The notes: generated by a model not told the origin, from the letters alone. Shown: positions 18,566 through 27,602, counted from the first letter of the stretch. The stretch: DNA of 64,000 bases from Verrucomicrobium spinosum DSM 4136 = JCM 18804 (GCF_000172155.1 NZ_ABIZ01000001.1:2637105-2701104); one strand, 5' to 3'. Program-made: numbers and translations.

Positions 18566-18647
18566 GTCCACTTGGCCATTCCTGTACGAATAACGTCACT
18601 TTCCCCTCAGACATAACCCAAGACACCACACTACCTGCTCCCCACCC

Positions 18648-19055
18648 ATGAAAGCCATCATCATCTACGGAAGCGCCAATGACATGGCGTTTATGCAGCC
18701 TGGACGCGACTACCTCGACAAGGAGGCTGTTGCCTATGAGGAAAAAGTTCTTTCCGCCCACCGCAACCTTCCGGAGCTGCTGGCTTACCTTGAGGAGCTG
18801 AACAAGAGCGGCGAGAAAATCGTCATCCTCGCTGTGGCCGGCCTTTCCGCCGCCCTCCCTGGCGTGGTGGCGGTGGCGACTGAGTACCCGGTCATCGGGG
18901 TGCCAGTTCCTGGCGGCCCGCTCAATGGCATCGATGCTCTCCTCGCCATCTGCCAGGTGCCCGGACAGGTGCCGCTCGGTACCGTGGGCCTGCACAGCAA
19001 GGCTGGTCTGAACGCCTGCATGTTCGCCCATCGCATTCTCAAGCTGGGCGCCTAA
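18648..19055 (+). CDS. purE: PurE-type AIR carboxylase / N5-CAIR mutase, short form
   Basis: 135 residues. Signature elements of PurE are present: GSANDMAFM (usually GSxSDW), VLSAHRNLPE (the SAHR motif), and a glycine-rich AGLSAALPGVVA segment followed by PVPGGPLNGIDALLAI. It is about 25 residues shorter than E. coli PurE, and the first motif differs (AND rather than SDW), so substrate handling could be of the AIR-carboxylase (class II) kind. I cannot tell which reaction it uses. No purK is visible here, which mildly favours the class II reading. It follows purD by 82 bases and is closed by a strong terminator. Confidence 0.85.
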   Translation: MKAIIIYGSANDMAFMQPGRDYLDKEAVAYEEKVLSAHRNLPELLAYLEELNKSGEKIVILAVAGLSAALPGVVAVATEYPVIGVPVPGGPLNGIDALLAICQVPGQVPLGTVGLHSKAGLNACMFAHRILKLGA

Positions 19056-19079
19056 GCCCAGGCTGGAGCCTGTATTTTT

Positions 19080-19119
19080 GACCCCACTTTCGCCTCTGGG
19101 CGGGAGCGGGGTCTTTTTT
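19080..19119 (+). terminator. Intrinsic terminator closing the purF-purD-purE group
   Basis: GACCCC pairs with GGGGTC across a GC-rich internal region that can extend the fold, followed by TTTTTT. Confidence 0.85.
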
Positions 19120-19219
19120 GCCCCGGTGTCTGCGCCAGCCTCCGACTCCATGCGCGGATTGGGGGAGGGATCGCTTGCCTGCGGGTGAATTCTTTGCCAC
19201 ACTGCGGCACCACCTTCCC

Positions 19220-19762
19220 ATGCCGGACCTCGCGCCGATCCTCTCCAAACAAGACGTTACGCAGCGCATTGAGCGCATTGCCCAGGCCATTCAAGAGCGT
19301 TCCCCGGGCAAGGACCTCGCCCTCGTGGGCATTTATCGCCGTGGCGTGCCCCTCGCAGAGCGGCTCTACACGCTGCTCAAGCCGCATTTCCCCGACCTGA
19401 ACATCGGCCGGGTGGATATTTCCTTATACCGGGATGATCTGAAGGCCCTGGAACTCATTCCGAAGCTTGTCGGCTCGGAGCTCGCCTTCGATCTCGACGG
19501 ACGCCACGTCATCCTCTGTGATGAAGTTCTGCACACCGGACGCACCGCCCGTGCCGCGCTGGATGAACTGCTCGAGTACGGCCGCCCCCGCAAGGTGGAG
19601 CTGGCTGTGCTTGTGGACCGGGAGGGCAGGGAACTGCCCATCGCCGCCGACTACGTAGGAGAACGTGTGACCATCAAACCTGAAGAACGCATCGCTGTGA
19701 GATTTGTGGAAGTGGACGGCGAAGATGCCGTGTATGTGCAACAAGGAGGAGCCCGCCGATGA
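19220..19762 (+). CDS. pyrR: PyrR-type uracil phosphoribosyltransferase / attenuator
   Basis: 180 residues from MPDLAPILSKQDVTQRIERI; the frame starts earlier at 19118 but overlaps the terminator region. The PRPP-binding motif VILCDEVLHTGRTARAAL and the segment DISLYRDDL are those of PyrR, which in Gram-positive bacteria regulates the pyr operon by attenuation and has uracil phosphoribosyltransferase activity. It is the first gene of pyrR-pyrB-pyrC and overlaps pyrB by 4 bases. I did not find an obvious PyrR-type attenuator hairpin in front, so an RNA-binding role here is inference. Confidence 0.9.
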   Translation: MPDLAPILSKQDVTQRIERIAQAIQERSPGKDLALVGIYRRGVPLAERLYTLLKPHFPDLNIGRVDISLYRDDLKALELIPKLVGSELAFDLDGRHVILCDEVLHTGRTARAALDELLEYGRPRKVELAVLVDREGRELPIAADYVGERVTIKPEERIAVRFVEVDGEDAVYVQQGGARR

Positions 19763-20700
19763 CCCCCCGTAAAGACCTGTTGGACATCCAGAGCCTGACG
19801 GATGAGGAGCTTGAGTTCATCCTCTCCAACGCCGTCCCCTTCAAGAACCTCTTCAAGAGGTCCGTGAAGAAGGTGCCCACGCTCAAAGGGCGCACCGTGC
19901 TCACGCTCTTCTACGAGCCCTCCACCCGCACCCGTTCGTCGTTTGAGATCGCCGCCAGCCGCCTCTCGGCCGACGTCACGAACTTCTCCGTGAGCACCTC
20001 CTCTGTGGTGAAGGGGGAGAGCGTGCTGGACACCGTGGCCACTCTGGAGGCCATGCGCACTGACTATGTGGTGGTGCGCCACAGCATGTCCGGCATTCCC
20101 AACCTGATTGCGAAGCACACGAACGCGTCCGTCATCAATGCGGGCGATGGTTTCCACGCGCACCCGACCCAAGGGCTGCTGGATGTGTTCACCATGCGTG
20201 AGGTCTTTGGCGGCGATGTCCGGGGCGCTCGTGTAGCCTTCATTGGCGACATCCAGCACTCCCGCGTGGCCCGCTCCACGAACCTGCTCTGCCGTCGCAT
20301 GGGCATGCAGACCGCCATGCTCGCCCCTGGCTCCCTGATCCCGCGGGAACTGCCGCAGGAGATCGCCGTCTTCCAGGATTGGAAAGAACTCTACGCCTGG
20401 AAGCCCGATGTCATCTACCTCCTGCGCGTGCAGACGGAACGGCAGAATGTGCCATTCTTCCCCAGTATCGGCGAGTATCACCGCCTCTTCGGCCTCACGG
20501 ATGAGCGTCTGAAGTGGGCTCGTGACAACGGCATCTGGGTCATGCACCCAGGGCCCGTGAATCGCGGTGTGGAGCTCACCGACTCCGTCATGGAGTACGA
20601 GCGCAGCCTCATCGACCAGCAGGTGGAGAACGGCATCGCCGTGCGCATGAGCGTGCTCTACTGGCTCAAGCCCGGCAGCTCCACTGAAGACAAGCCCTGA
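19759..20700 (+). CDS. pyrB: Aspartate carbamoyltransferase, catalytic chain
   Basis: Makes carbamoyl-aspartate in pyrimidine synthesis. The carbamoyl-phosphate loop FYEPSTRTRSSFEIA is near residues 54-68; VVVRHSMSG and NAGDGFHAHPTQGLLD are the other active-site stretches. 313 residues, standard. No regulatory chain (pyrI) is nearby, so this is probably the unregulated trimeric or DHOase-associated kind. It starts inside the end of pyrR (ATGA) and is followed 38 bases later by pyrC. Confidence 0.96.
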   Translation: MTPRKDLLDIQSLTDEELEFILSNAVPFKNLFKRSVKKVPTLKGRTVLTLFYEPSTRTRSSFEIAASRLSADVTNFSVSTSSVVKGESVLDTVATLEAMRTDYVVVRHSMSGIPNLIAKHTNASVINAGDGFHAHPTQGLLDVFTMREVFGGDVRGARVAFIGDIQHSRVARSTNLLCRRMGMQTAMLAPGSLIPRELPQEIAVFQDWKELYAWKPDVIYLLRVQTERQNVPFFPSIGEYHRLFGLTDERLKWARDNGIWVMHPGPVNRGVELTDSVMEYERSLIDQQVENGIAVRMSVLYWLKPGSSTEDKP

Positions 20701-20738
20701 TCCAATCTGTTCCTGTTTCCTCTATCCGTTCCTCTCAC

Positions 20739-22013
20739 ATGAAGCGTCTGTTTAAAGGCGGCGAGATCGCCACCGAAGATTCCCCCAAGCTCACCCGTGT
20801 CGATGTCCTCGTAGAGGACGGCAAGATCGTGCAGGTCGCCCCCGGCATTGCCGCAGGGGAGGGGACCGAGGTGGTGGACTGCACCGGCAAGGTCATCCTG
20901 CCCGCCCTTTTTGACGTGCACGTGCATGCCCGTGAGCCCGGGCAGGAGCAGAAGGAGAACATCCTCACCTGTAGTGAGGCCGCGATCAACGGCGGGGTGG
21001 TGGGCTTTGTCATGATGCCCAACACCGCTCCGGCAATCGATACCGCTGGCGTTGTGAAGACGGTGCTGGAGTCGGCCCGCAAGTGCCGCATCCCCCTCTA
21101 CACCAGCGGGGCCATCACGAAGGGGCGTGAAGGCAAGGAACTCGCCGCCATCGGTGCCATGAAGGCCGCCGGTGCCGTGATGATCACAGATGACGGCTAC
21201 CCCGTGAGCAACCCCGTGGTGCTGCGCCGCGCCATGGAGTACGCGAAGAATTTCGACCTCATCCTGGCCAGTCATTGCGAGACCATGGAGCTCAGCGGGA
21301 AGGGCTCCATGCACGAGGGCAAGGTGTCCTACAGCCTCGGTCTGGAAGGCATCCCCGCCATCAGTGAGGAGATTTGCCTGGACCGCGACATCCGCATCGC
21401 CCAGTACACCGGGGCGCACGTTCACATCCAGCATGTCACCACCGCCCGCGGTATGAACACCATCCGTCGGTTCAAGGAAGAAGGCGTCAAGGTCACTTGC
21501 GAAATCGCCCCGCACCACCTCATCTTCAACCATGAGGACATCCGGGACTATGACACCTCGTACAAGATGAACCCGCCCCTCCGCACGCCGGAGGACAATA
21601 CTCTGCTCCTGCAGGGACTCATCGACGGTGTCTTTGATGTCATCGCCACCGACCACGCTCCGCACACAGAGTTCGAGAAGAAGAACGACTTCCAGAGCGC
21701 GCCATTTGGCATCACGGGGCTGGAAACGGCACTGCCCTGCCTCTATGACCGGTTCATGAGCAAGGGCGTCTTCGGCTGGGACGTGATCGTGAAGCGTTAT
21801 TCCGCTGAACCCCGCCGCATCATCAAGCTTCCTCCCGTCCCTGTGGTGGAAGGCGGTGTCGCCGAGTTCATCGTGTTTGACCCCAACGGCAGCACCACCT
21901 TCACCAAGGAGTTCATGAAGTCCAAGAGCAGCAACACGCCGTTCTTGAACCAGACCCTGAAGGGCAGTGTGGATGTGGTGGTGCTGAAGGATGAGGTGCT
22001 GCTGAATCGGTAG
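20739..22013 (+). CDS. pyrC: Dihydroorotase
   Basis: Amidohydrolase that closes carbamoyl-aspartate to dihydroorotate. FDVHVHAREPGQE provides the HxH zinc ligands near residues 63-65, SHCE and VHIQHVTTARG later ligands, and ATDHAPHTEFEK the C-terminal metal Asp. At 424 residues it is the long (type I, ATCase-associated) form, in line with its place directly behind pyrB. The carbamoylated Lys expected in this type is not certain from inspection. The 3' end runs into a repeat-bearing gap. Confidence 0.95.
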   Translation: MKRLFKGGEIATEDSPKLTRVDVLVEDGKIVQVAPGIAAGEGTEVVDCTGKVILPALFDVHVHAREPGQEQKENILTCSEAAINGGVVGFVMMPNTAPAIDTAGVVKTVLESARKCRIPLYTSGAITKGREGKELAAIGAMKAAGAVMITDDGYPVSNPVVLRRAMEYAKNFDLILASHCETMELSGKGSMHEGKVSYSLGLEGIPAISEEICLDRDIRIAQYTGAHVHIQHVTTARGMNTIRRFKEEGVKVTCEIAPHHLIFNHEDIRDYDTSYKMNPPLRTPEDNTLLLQGLIDGVFDVIATDHAPHTEFEKKNDFQSAPFGITGLETALPCLYDRFMSKGVFGWDVIVKRYSAEPRRIIKLPPVPVVEGGVAEFIVFDPNGSTTFTKEFMKSKSSNTPFLNQTLKGSVDVVVLKDEVLLNR

Positions 22014-22099
22014 GACCGGCTTCGCCGGAGACACCCGACTGGAAGACACCAGACATCAGACTTGAGGCACACCGGCTTCAGTTTGATGCTGCGTCTGGC

Positions 22100-22230
22100 G
22101 TAGTCCGGCTGTCCCAGCCGGTAGTGGGAGCGGGGGGGGGATGACACGCCCCGCTGCATTGAACGTCTGCCCATCTTTGACTCCTGTAGGGCGGGCGCTC
22201 CGCCTGCCACGAGCGTCTCCTGAGGTCACC
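22100..22230. repeat. Dispersed intergenic repeat, copy 1
   Basis: Two conserved blocks: TAGTCCGGCTGTCCCAGCCG at the left and a block starting CCTGTAGGGCGGGCGCTCCG at the right, separated by unrelated sequence with a G9 run. The same pair in the same order recurs at 23626-23757. Each block holds a short self-complementary stretch (CCGGCTG...CAGCCGG; GGCGGGCGCTCCGCC). Confidence 0.8.
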
Positions 22231-22325
22231 CCAACTCCCGATGGCCGTTGTGCGGCTGACGTGTTGACATCCTGTGGAGAAATACTGAAGATCCCCCAGC
22301 TCATCCTTCTTCAGCCCGCTGCCAT

Positions 22326-23597
22326 ATGAAGTTCGTCTATATTCTGATCTCTGCGGTGACACTGGCCGCTGCTGGCTACGCGGCCTGGCAGTGGCTTCCC
22401 ATTGGCACCGTCCACGGGCGGACTGTAAGATTGCGCGAATGGTTCAGTTCCAACACCAGGCTGCAGCTTCGCGTAGGAAAAGCAGATCAAATCCTGAAGG
22501 CGTGTCTGGCTCTCCCACGTGAACAGCAGTTGGCTGCCCTCCTGGCTCTGGAGCAGAAGTACGGAGAAGTCTTCCTTTCTGGAGACAAGATCAGGAGGGC
22601 GATCGTTGCCACGGGTCAGGATGCCTCCTTGCCCGCAATCCGTCGGTGGCTGCAGAACGTGCCCCACCTGGGGCAAAGGGCTTTGATTTCCGGAGTCGAA
22701 GAAGCTCTTCGATCTGGCCGAGCGGCTCCGCATTTCAGAATCCAGGTCTTGCAAATGCTGCTTCCCGCGTTGGATGGCCACGGCGACTGGTCCTCGGTCT
22801 ATGCGGACCACATTCCCGCTTTGCTGCTCAAACTCGATCCTGCTTGGGGTGAGCGTGTCCTGAAGTCTCCCGAGTACCTGAATCCAGACTACGACTACTT
22901 TGACGATATCCTCAATGCGTTCAGTGCCACCGGGGTGATCATCCCCCGGAGCATGATTGATTCATGGCTTCCACGCTGGGACAAGGCTGACCTCTCTTAT
23001 AGCGAAGTAAAGACGGCAATCGAGGTGCTCAAAGCCCTTTCATTTCATGACGAGGCGGCGGCGGACGCCGGCCTTTACAAGCTAGTTCTTGCCAGGACGG
23101 AAGCCAGCGCGCTCGCCGCTGAGGTCCTGTTGAAAATGCGGGAGCTTCCGCATCCCAGATTCCAACTCTCAGACAAGGCCGAGAAGGATGGTGGTGCATC
23201 CCTCAACGCTCATGAACGTGCCGCCTGGCTTGTGGACCGCTACAACTATGCCATCTCCTGTGGAGGACTGGCCACCTTTGAGCATGACGAGGTGGGCAAT
23301 TTCCTTCCTGAAATCATCGCGGCATTGCGTGAGGTCGGTAGTGCCTACAACGCTCGCCGTCTGGAGGCCTTTTGCGTTCTCTTCGGCCCTGGTGGCCCAC
23401 CTAGAGACCACCTCGCCCGGAGCCAATATGTCGAAAGCCGCGGGGAAGACTGGATCGCCGCCCGCGAAGGGTTGGACGAAATGTTTACGGAATTCGAAGA
23501 CACTGAGTGGCTGCTCCTCAAGTACGTTCTCGACCATCCCGATCACTTTGACAAAGTGCCCCGGCGCGAGATTGAAAGCGAAGATGAAGCGGAATAG
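22326..23597 (+). CDS. Hypothetical protein with N-terminal membrane anchor
   Basis: 423 residues. An N-terminal hydrophobic helix (VYILISAVTLAAAGYAAWQW) acts as anchor or uncleaved signal. The rest is soluble and mostly helical with many Leu/Ala/Glu (ILKACLALPREQQLAALLAL), ending in an acidic tail (EIESEDEAE). Repeated short helices suggest an alpha-solenoid, but I see no strict repeat. Bounded on both sides by the paired intergenic repeats, so it could have arrived or been moved as a unit. Function unknown. Confidence 0.62.
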   Translation: MKFVYILISAVTLAAAGYAAWQWLPIGTVHGRTVRLREWFSSNTRLQLRVGKADQILKACLALPREQQLAALLALEQKYGEVFLSGDKIRRAIVATGQDASLPAIRRWLQNVPHLGQRALISGVEEALRSGRAAPHFRIQVLQMLLPALDGHGDWSSVYADHIPALLLKLDPAWGERVLKSPEYLNPDYDYFDDILNAFSATGVIIPRSMIDSWLPRWDKADLSYSEVKTAIEVLKALSFHDEAAADAGLYKLVLARTEASALAAEVLLKMRELPHPRFQLSDKAEKDGGASLNAHERAAWLVDRYNYAISCGGLATFEHDEVGNFLPEIIAALREVGSAYNARRLEAFCVLFGPGGPPRDHLARSQYVESRGEDWIAAREGLDEMFTEFEDTEWLLLKYVLDHPDHFDKVPRREIESEDEAE

Positions 23598-23625
23598 TAA
23601 GGGGCTCGTTGAAGGTGCTGCGGGA

Positions 23626-23757
23626 GTAGTCCGGCCGTCCTCAGCCGGTGGAGGGAGCAGAGGAACAACACAACCCATTACCTTCTCACGGCTGGCCGCC
23701 CCCGACCCCTGTAGGGCGGGCGCTTCGCCTGCCACGAGCGTCTCCTGAGAAGTCACC
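23626..23757. repeat. Dispersed intergenic repeat, copy 2
   Basis: Same two blocks and order as at 22100-22230: TAGTCCGGCCGTCCTCAGCC, then CCTGTAGGGCGGGCGCTTCG followed by the shared CCTGCCACGAGCGTCTCCTGAG. The block at the right extends about 45 bases with few differences. Confidence 0.8.
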
Positions 23758-24288
23758 TCGTCTCGCGCTCCCGAGGGCACGCCTCACCCGTTGACCTCAA
23801 CAAGGCCGCGGAAACTATCCACGGCAGGCGAAAGCGGCGTCAAGCTGCCAGCACTCCAAGACGCTGGCGCGCTTTTCCCTGTGCCATCTGCATGGCTCCC
23901 ATCTGTCCCAGTTCACTATCTCTCCAATTCGCTCCTCCCGCCGTCTATGCGCCACCCCACACCCGCCCGCTCCTGAGCGTATCCAGCCGGTAGTCAGTGT
24001 ATTTCCTGCTGAAGAACTCCCGGCCCAGTCGTTTTGCCTGTTCCAACGGCCCACCGGGATCGGCGGCCACTTCACCTCGGCGGTTTCCCGATCCTCGAAC
24101 CACGCCAACGAACTCTGAGTGCGTGTAGCGTGAGTACTCCTGGAGGGCTGTCGGACTGGCTCGCCGCTCGCTCCCCATCGGTGCTGCATGGCGATCTCAG
24201 TCATGCCCGATATCGACTGTCCACCGCGACCGGTTGCGCGGATGCAAGAATTTTTGTGGGCTTGCCCCACGCCTGGTTCTTCGACGTC
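23758..24288. other. Gene-poor stretch, possible remnant frames
   Basis: Nothing convincing. On the - strand a stretch around 23960-24150 translates as ALQEYSRYTHSEFVGVV, then REFFSRKYTDYRLDTLRSG, which has protein-like composition but is short and cannot be placed in a family. It may be a gene remnant. No promoter or terminator is clear. Confidence 0.35.
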
Positions 24289-24629
24289 TCAATGCGCGAC
24301 CGACTTCGAAAAACCATTCACAATGACCACCCCTATGATGATGAAGCCGAGTCCAATGATTGCGGGTGTGTCCAGTTTCTGCTTGAACACGATCCATCCC
24401 ACCGCTGCGATCAGCACGATGCCCAGTCCGCTCCAGATCGCATAGGCAATGCTGACGGGCAGGGTCTTGAGGGAGATGGAGAGAAAGTAGAATGCCCCCG
24501 CATAGCAAAGTGTAGTGACGACAGTCGGCAGGGGCTTGGTGAACTGTTCTGTCTTTTGCAAATAGGATGTCGCGATCACCTCTAGGATGATGGCGCCATC
24601 AGGGTGCCGTAGGTGATGAAAGGGGACAT
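24289..24629 (-). pseudogene. Small multidrug resistance (SMR/EmrE-like) efflux gene with an early frameshift
   Basis: The C-terminal nine-tenths is a clear SMR transporter: EVIATSYLQKTEQF with the essential membrane Glu, SIAYAIWSGLGIVLIAAVGW (the family signature), and LDTPAIIGLGFIIIGVVIVN. Four transmembrane helices are present. In this frame no start fits, because the upstream reading is nonsense. In another frame an ATG at 24629 opens MSPFITYGTLM, which is how SMR proteins begin, and then stops at a TAG. Joining the two near 24590-24600 (in ATGGCGCCATC) by a one-base change restores an EmrE-length protein. Either the gene is broken in this strain or the assembly has a one-base error. Confidence 0.8.
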
Positions 24630-24865
24630 GATCAGAGAGAGGGATACGGTCGGAGGCCCGGCCAAGCCTCCTGCAAATAACCGCGTCTGGTTTTGCCGAC
24701 ACGAAGAGGCGGGTGCCAGACCCCGCCGCAGGAGTGCCCAAGGTGCCAAGATGCTGGCCGTCTGGAAGTGGACTGCCTGCTGGGGGAGATACGCCTTTGG
24801 GCGTAAGGGTTTCCCAGTTGGCGCTAGACTTTCGTGAAGCCAAGTGTATAAAAACCATATTAATC

Positions 24866-25285
24866 ATGCTGACCACTATTGAGCCTTCTGCCCACCAGTC
24901 CGAAGTTCTCGTCGTCGATGACGACCAGAGCATTCGGTCCATCATGACCGCATTGCTGAGGCGGGTGGGGCTGAAGGTCAATCTTGCCATTGACGGTTTG
25001 GATGCCGTGGAGTGGCTCATGCGTCCTGAAAACCACGCAGATCTGGTGATTCTGGACCTTGCCATGCCTCGCATGTCTGGAGCCGAGGCATTGGAGCACA
25101 TCCGGAGCATGCGGCCGGAGCTTGGCATCGTTCTCTGTAGCGGCTCCAAGACCGATCTTGCCACGACCCAGGAGCAAGGGGGGGACGCCGTGCTGTCTGC
25201 CTTCTCCAAACCTTTCGATATCGACGAGTTCTGTCGCGGCATACTCGTCGCCCTCAATCGCATGCGAGGCCGACCATTTCCATGA
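24866..25285 (+). CDS. Stand-alone response-regulator receiver protein
   Basis: 139 residues from MLTTIEPSAHQSEVLVVDDD; the frame opens at 24713 but the earlier part is not coding-like. It is a single REC domain: acidic pocket VVDDDQ, phosphoacceptor Asp in LVILDLAMPRMSG, and the conserved Lys in AFSKPF. There is no output domain, so it likely acts through protein contacts as in CheY or Spo0F-type relays. No kinase gene is adjacent. A stable hairpin lies about 160 bases downstream. Confidence 0.88.
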   Translation: MLTTIEPSAHQSEVLVVDDDQSIRSIMTALLRRVGLKVNLAIDGLDAVEWLMRPENHADLVILDLAMPRMSGAEALEHIRSMRPELGIVLCSGSKTDLATTQEQGGDAVLSAFSKPFDIDEFCRGILVALNRMRGRPFP

Positions 25286-25447
25286 CCACCGCGTGGAGAC
25301 AAAAGGCACCGGGATTTGAACTCACGCCTCGTGGGAGCGGGGGATCTTTCAGTTCCGGTACACGCAGGGTTCTTGCGTGATTCTCCTGACAGCTCCGGGG
25401 CATCCTTGAAGGAGTCATCGCGAACCGGCCTACAGTCAAAAGCCAGA

Positions 25448-25478
25448 CACCCTCCGCCTCGAAGAGAAGCGGAGGGTG
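25448..25478. terminator. Possible bidirectional terminator hairpin
   Basis: A perfect 10-bp stem, CACCCTCCGC with GCGGAGGGTG, around an 11-nt loop. It lies between the convergent receiver gene (+) and the HtrA gene (-). Neither side has a strong T tract, so efficiency is uncertain. Confidence 0.55.
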
Positions 25479-25562
25479 CCTTGGGGCTCAACAAACAGGC
25501 TAAGCGTTGACTACAATACCGTTCACATACTGACGACTGATCGACTGAGCTGAATCACTGAA

Positions 25563-27203
25563 TTACTGATTTACTGAACCGCTGGTTTCATCCACGGTCA
25601 CGAAGCGGCTGCCGCCGCGGCTCCACACTTTCACCAGGGTGTCGCCATTGGGGGCGTCTTCGGTGAGCTTCACCGCTTCCTCAGCGTTGCTCACGCCCTT
25701 GCGGTTGATTTGCTGGATCACATCTCCGGGGCGGAGGCCGGCTTCCCAGGCGGGGCTGTCCTGTTCCACGTTGGTAATCACCGCGCCCTGGACATCGGAG
25801 GGGATGTTGTTTTCCTGGCGCAGCGCCCGGGTCAGGTCGGCCACACCCACACCGTTCAGCGTGCCTTCGTTGTCGCCGCGGCTATGGTGTTTTGCAGGAA
25901 TGGCCTTGTCACTGCCGGGCTGGGGGGCCAGCGTGGCGGTGAGGGTCTTTTCCGTTCCGTCGCGCAGGATTTTCAGCTCTGCTTTGTCGCCCGGCTTCTC
26001 ACTGGCAACCGCCAGTTTCAAGCTGCGGGCATCTTTCACAACTTTCCCGTCGAAGTGGGTGATCACATCACCGCTCTCCAGACCGGCCTTGGCTGCAGGG
26101 GATTTGGCGGGGACATCACCCACGAGCGCACCTTTGGTTTCGGCTGGCACCTTGAACTGGCTGGCAAGAGAAGGCGTCAGGTCCTGGATCATCACACCCA
26201 GGTAGGCTCGGGTCACCTTGCCGTCGGTGATGAGGTCATTCATCACACTGCGGACCATGTTGGCAGGGATGGCGAAGCCCACCCCGTCATTACCCCCGCC
26301 ACGGCTCACGATGGCCGTATTGATGCCGATGAGGCGTCCTTGAGCGTCCACCAGGGCACCGCCGGAGTTGCCGGGGTTGATGGCCGCATCCGTCTGGATG
26401 AAATCCTCGTAGTCCAGGCCCATGGTCGCACGACCGGTGGCGCTGATCATCCCCAGCGTGACAGACTCTCCCAGGCCGAACGGATTCCCGGCGGCGAGCA
26501 CTACGTCACCCACTTCCGCAGTGCTGCTGTCAGCGAACGGGATGGCGGGAAGGTTCGAGGCATCAATCTTCACCACGGCCAGGTCCGACTTGGGATCGGT
26601 GCCGATCACCTTGGCGGTGAAAGTACGCCCGTCATGGAGGGTCACCTCCACCTTGTCGGCGCGGTCCACCACATGGTTGTTGGTGAGGACATAGCCGTCG
26701 GCGGTGGCAATCACGCCACTGGCAGCGCCGTGCTCGCGGGGCATGCGCATTTGACCGGCTCGATTGCTGCCGCCGCCTCCATTGCCTCGACGTTCAAAGA
26801 ACTGCCGGAGGTCGGGACTGCCGAAGTCGCCGAATGGGAGCTGCATGCCGGAGCCACCAAAGTCCACCGCGGGCTGGGCCTTGCCCACCACCTCGATCTT
26901 CACCACAGATGGGGTGACTCGCTTGATCACGCTGGAGAAGCTCATGGGCAGGCCTGCGGCGCGGTCGATGGGCTTTTCGTCGAGGGTGATGGCCGGCGGA
27001 GAGCCGCTGTCTTTGTTGGGGAGAATCTTGGTCTCCAGGGCAAGGGCTGTGGCCACGATGGCACCACCGCCCACGACAATGGCCGCGGTGCGGCCGAGGA
27101 TGGTTCTGGGTGTTTTCATAAATTTGGCAGGAGGGGTTGGCTCCTCGATCGGAGCCGGTTGGATGTCAGGGGATTTGGAGGAAGTTTGCAGGTCAGGTTG
27201 CAT
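25563..27203 (-). CDS. HtrA/DegQ-type periplasmic serine protease with two PDZ domains
   Basis: 546 residues. An N-terminal membrane anchor or signal (TAAIVVGGGAIVATALALET) follows a cytoplasmic or leader part; translation could also begin at the Met 28 codons later (27119). The trypsin-like triad is intact: LTNNHVVDRADK (His), KSDLAVVKID (Asp), NPGNSGGALVDAQG (Ser). PDZ1 starts near YLGVMIQDLTPSL and PDZ2 near GVGVADLTRALRQE, with EAGLRPGDVIQQINRKGV. It degrades or refolds damaged envelope proteins. The small membrane-protein gene just upstream ends 5 bases before it, so they are probably one unit. Confidence 0.92.
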   Translation of the reverse strand: MQPDLQTSSKSPDIQPAPIEEPTPPAKFMKTPRTILGRTAAIVVGGGAIVATALALETKILPNKDSGSPPAITLDEKPIDRAAGLPMSFSSVIKRVTPSVVKIEVVGKAQPAVDFGGSGMQLPFGDFGSPDLRQFFERRGNGGGGSNRAGQMRMPREHGAASGVIATADGYVLTNNHVVDRADKVEVTLHDGRTFTAKVIGTDPKSDLAVVKIDASNLPAIPFADSSTAEVGDVVLAAGNPFGLGESVTLGMISATGRATMGLDYEDFIQTDAAINPGNSGGALVDAQGRLIGINTAIVSRGGGNDGVGFAIPANMVRSVMNDLITDGKVTRAYLGVMIQDLTPSLASQFKVPAETKGALVGDVPAKSPAAKAGLESGDVITHFDGKVVKDARSLKLAVASEKPGDKAELKILRDGTEKTLTATLAPQPGSDKAIPAKHHSRGDNEGTLNGVGVADLTRALRQENNIPSDVQGAVITNVEQDSPAWEAGLRPGDVIQQINRKGVSNAEEAVKLTEDAPNGDTLVKVWSRGGSRFVTVDETSGSVNQ

Positions 27204-27208
27204 GGCTG

Positions 27209-27517
27209 TCAGGGGGATGGTTCAGGGTTTTTGGGTGGGGGAGAGAGGAAGGGGGCATTCGCTGCCGGATGCAGGGCATCACCGCCCTGGATCTGGCTGG
27301 CACCGGGGGCAGCGGCTGTAGCGGACAACCGGTCCCGATGAGCGGTGCACCAAGTGACCGCCAGCAGGCTGAGCCCACCGGCAATGACCAGGGCCGTGAA
27401 TACCGCGCCGCGTGCCAACCGCCGTCCAGCGCCGGGATGCAGCGCAGAGGAGGCGCTGTCCGTGTCAGACAAGGTGGGTGAATTCCAGGCGTGCATCACG
27501 ACGCCATCTTCCCACAT
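27209..27517 (-). CDS. Small single-pass membrane protein, unknown
   Basis: 102 residues; the start may be the second Met (27496, MHAWNSPTLSD). One hydrophobic helix (GAVFTALVIAGGLSLLAVTW) is preceded by Arg-rich residues and followed by a Pro/Ala-rich periplasmic tail. The gene lies 5 bases from the HtrA start on the same strand, which suggests a shared transcript. The layout is like small anti-sigma-type or protease-regulator proteins, but no motif supports that. Confidence 0.5.
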   Translation of the reverse strand: MWEDGVVMHAWNSPTLSDTDSASSALHPGAGRRLARGAVFTALVIAGGLSLLAVTWCTAHRDRLSATAAAPGASQIQGGDALHPAANAPFLSPPPKNPEPSP

Positions 27518-27602
27518 CCCGCCGTTCGCAAAATCGGACCCGGAACCGTCCCTCGTTAGGCAAAATGCCTACCGTCGGCCATGAGCGGCTTCTGATCAGC
27601 CT

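Noticed and set aside
24630-24800. Guanidine-type riboswitch before the SMR gene
   Set aside because: SMR genes often have one, but I find neither the ykkC core nor paired ACGR loops; only a simple GGAGGC...GCCTCC hairpin.
25299-25400. tRNA-like stretch on the - strand (GAGTTCAAATCCCGG with GGAG/CTCC ends)
   Set aside because: The T-loop-like bases have no pairing T-stem, and no D-arm or anticodon stem can be drawn. At best it is a degenerate remnant.
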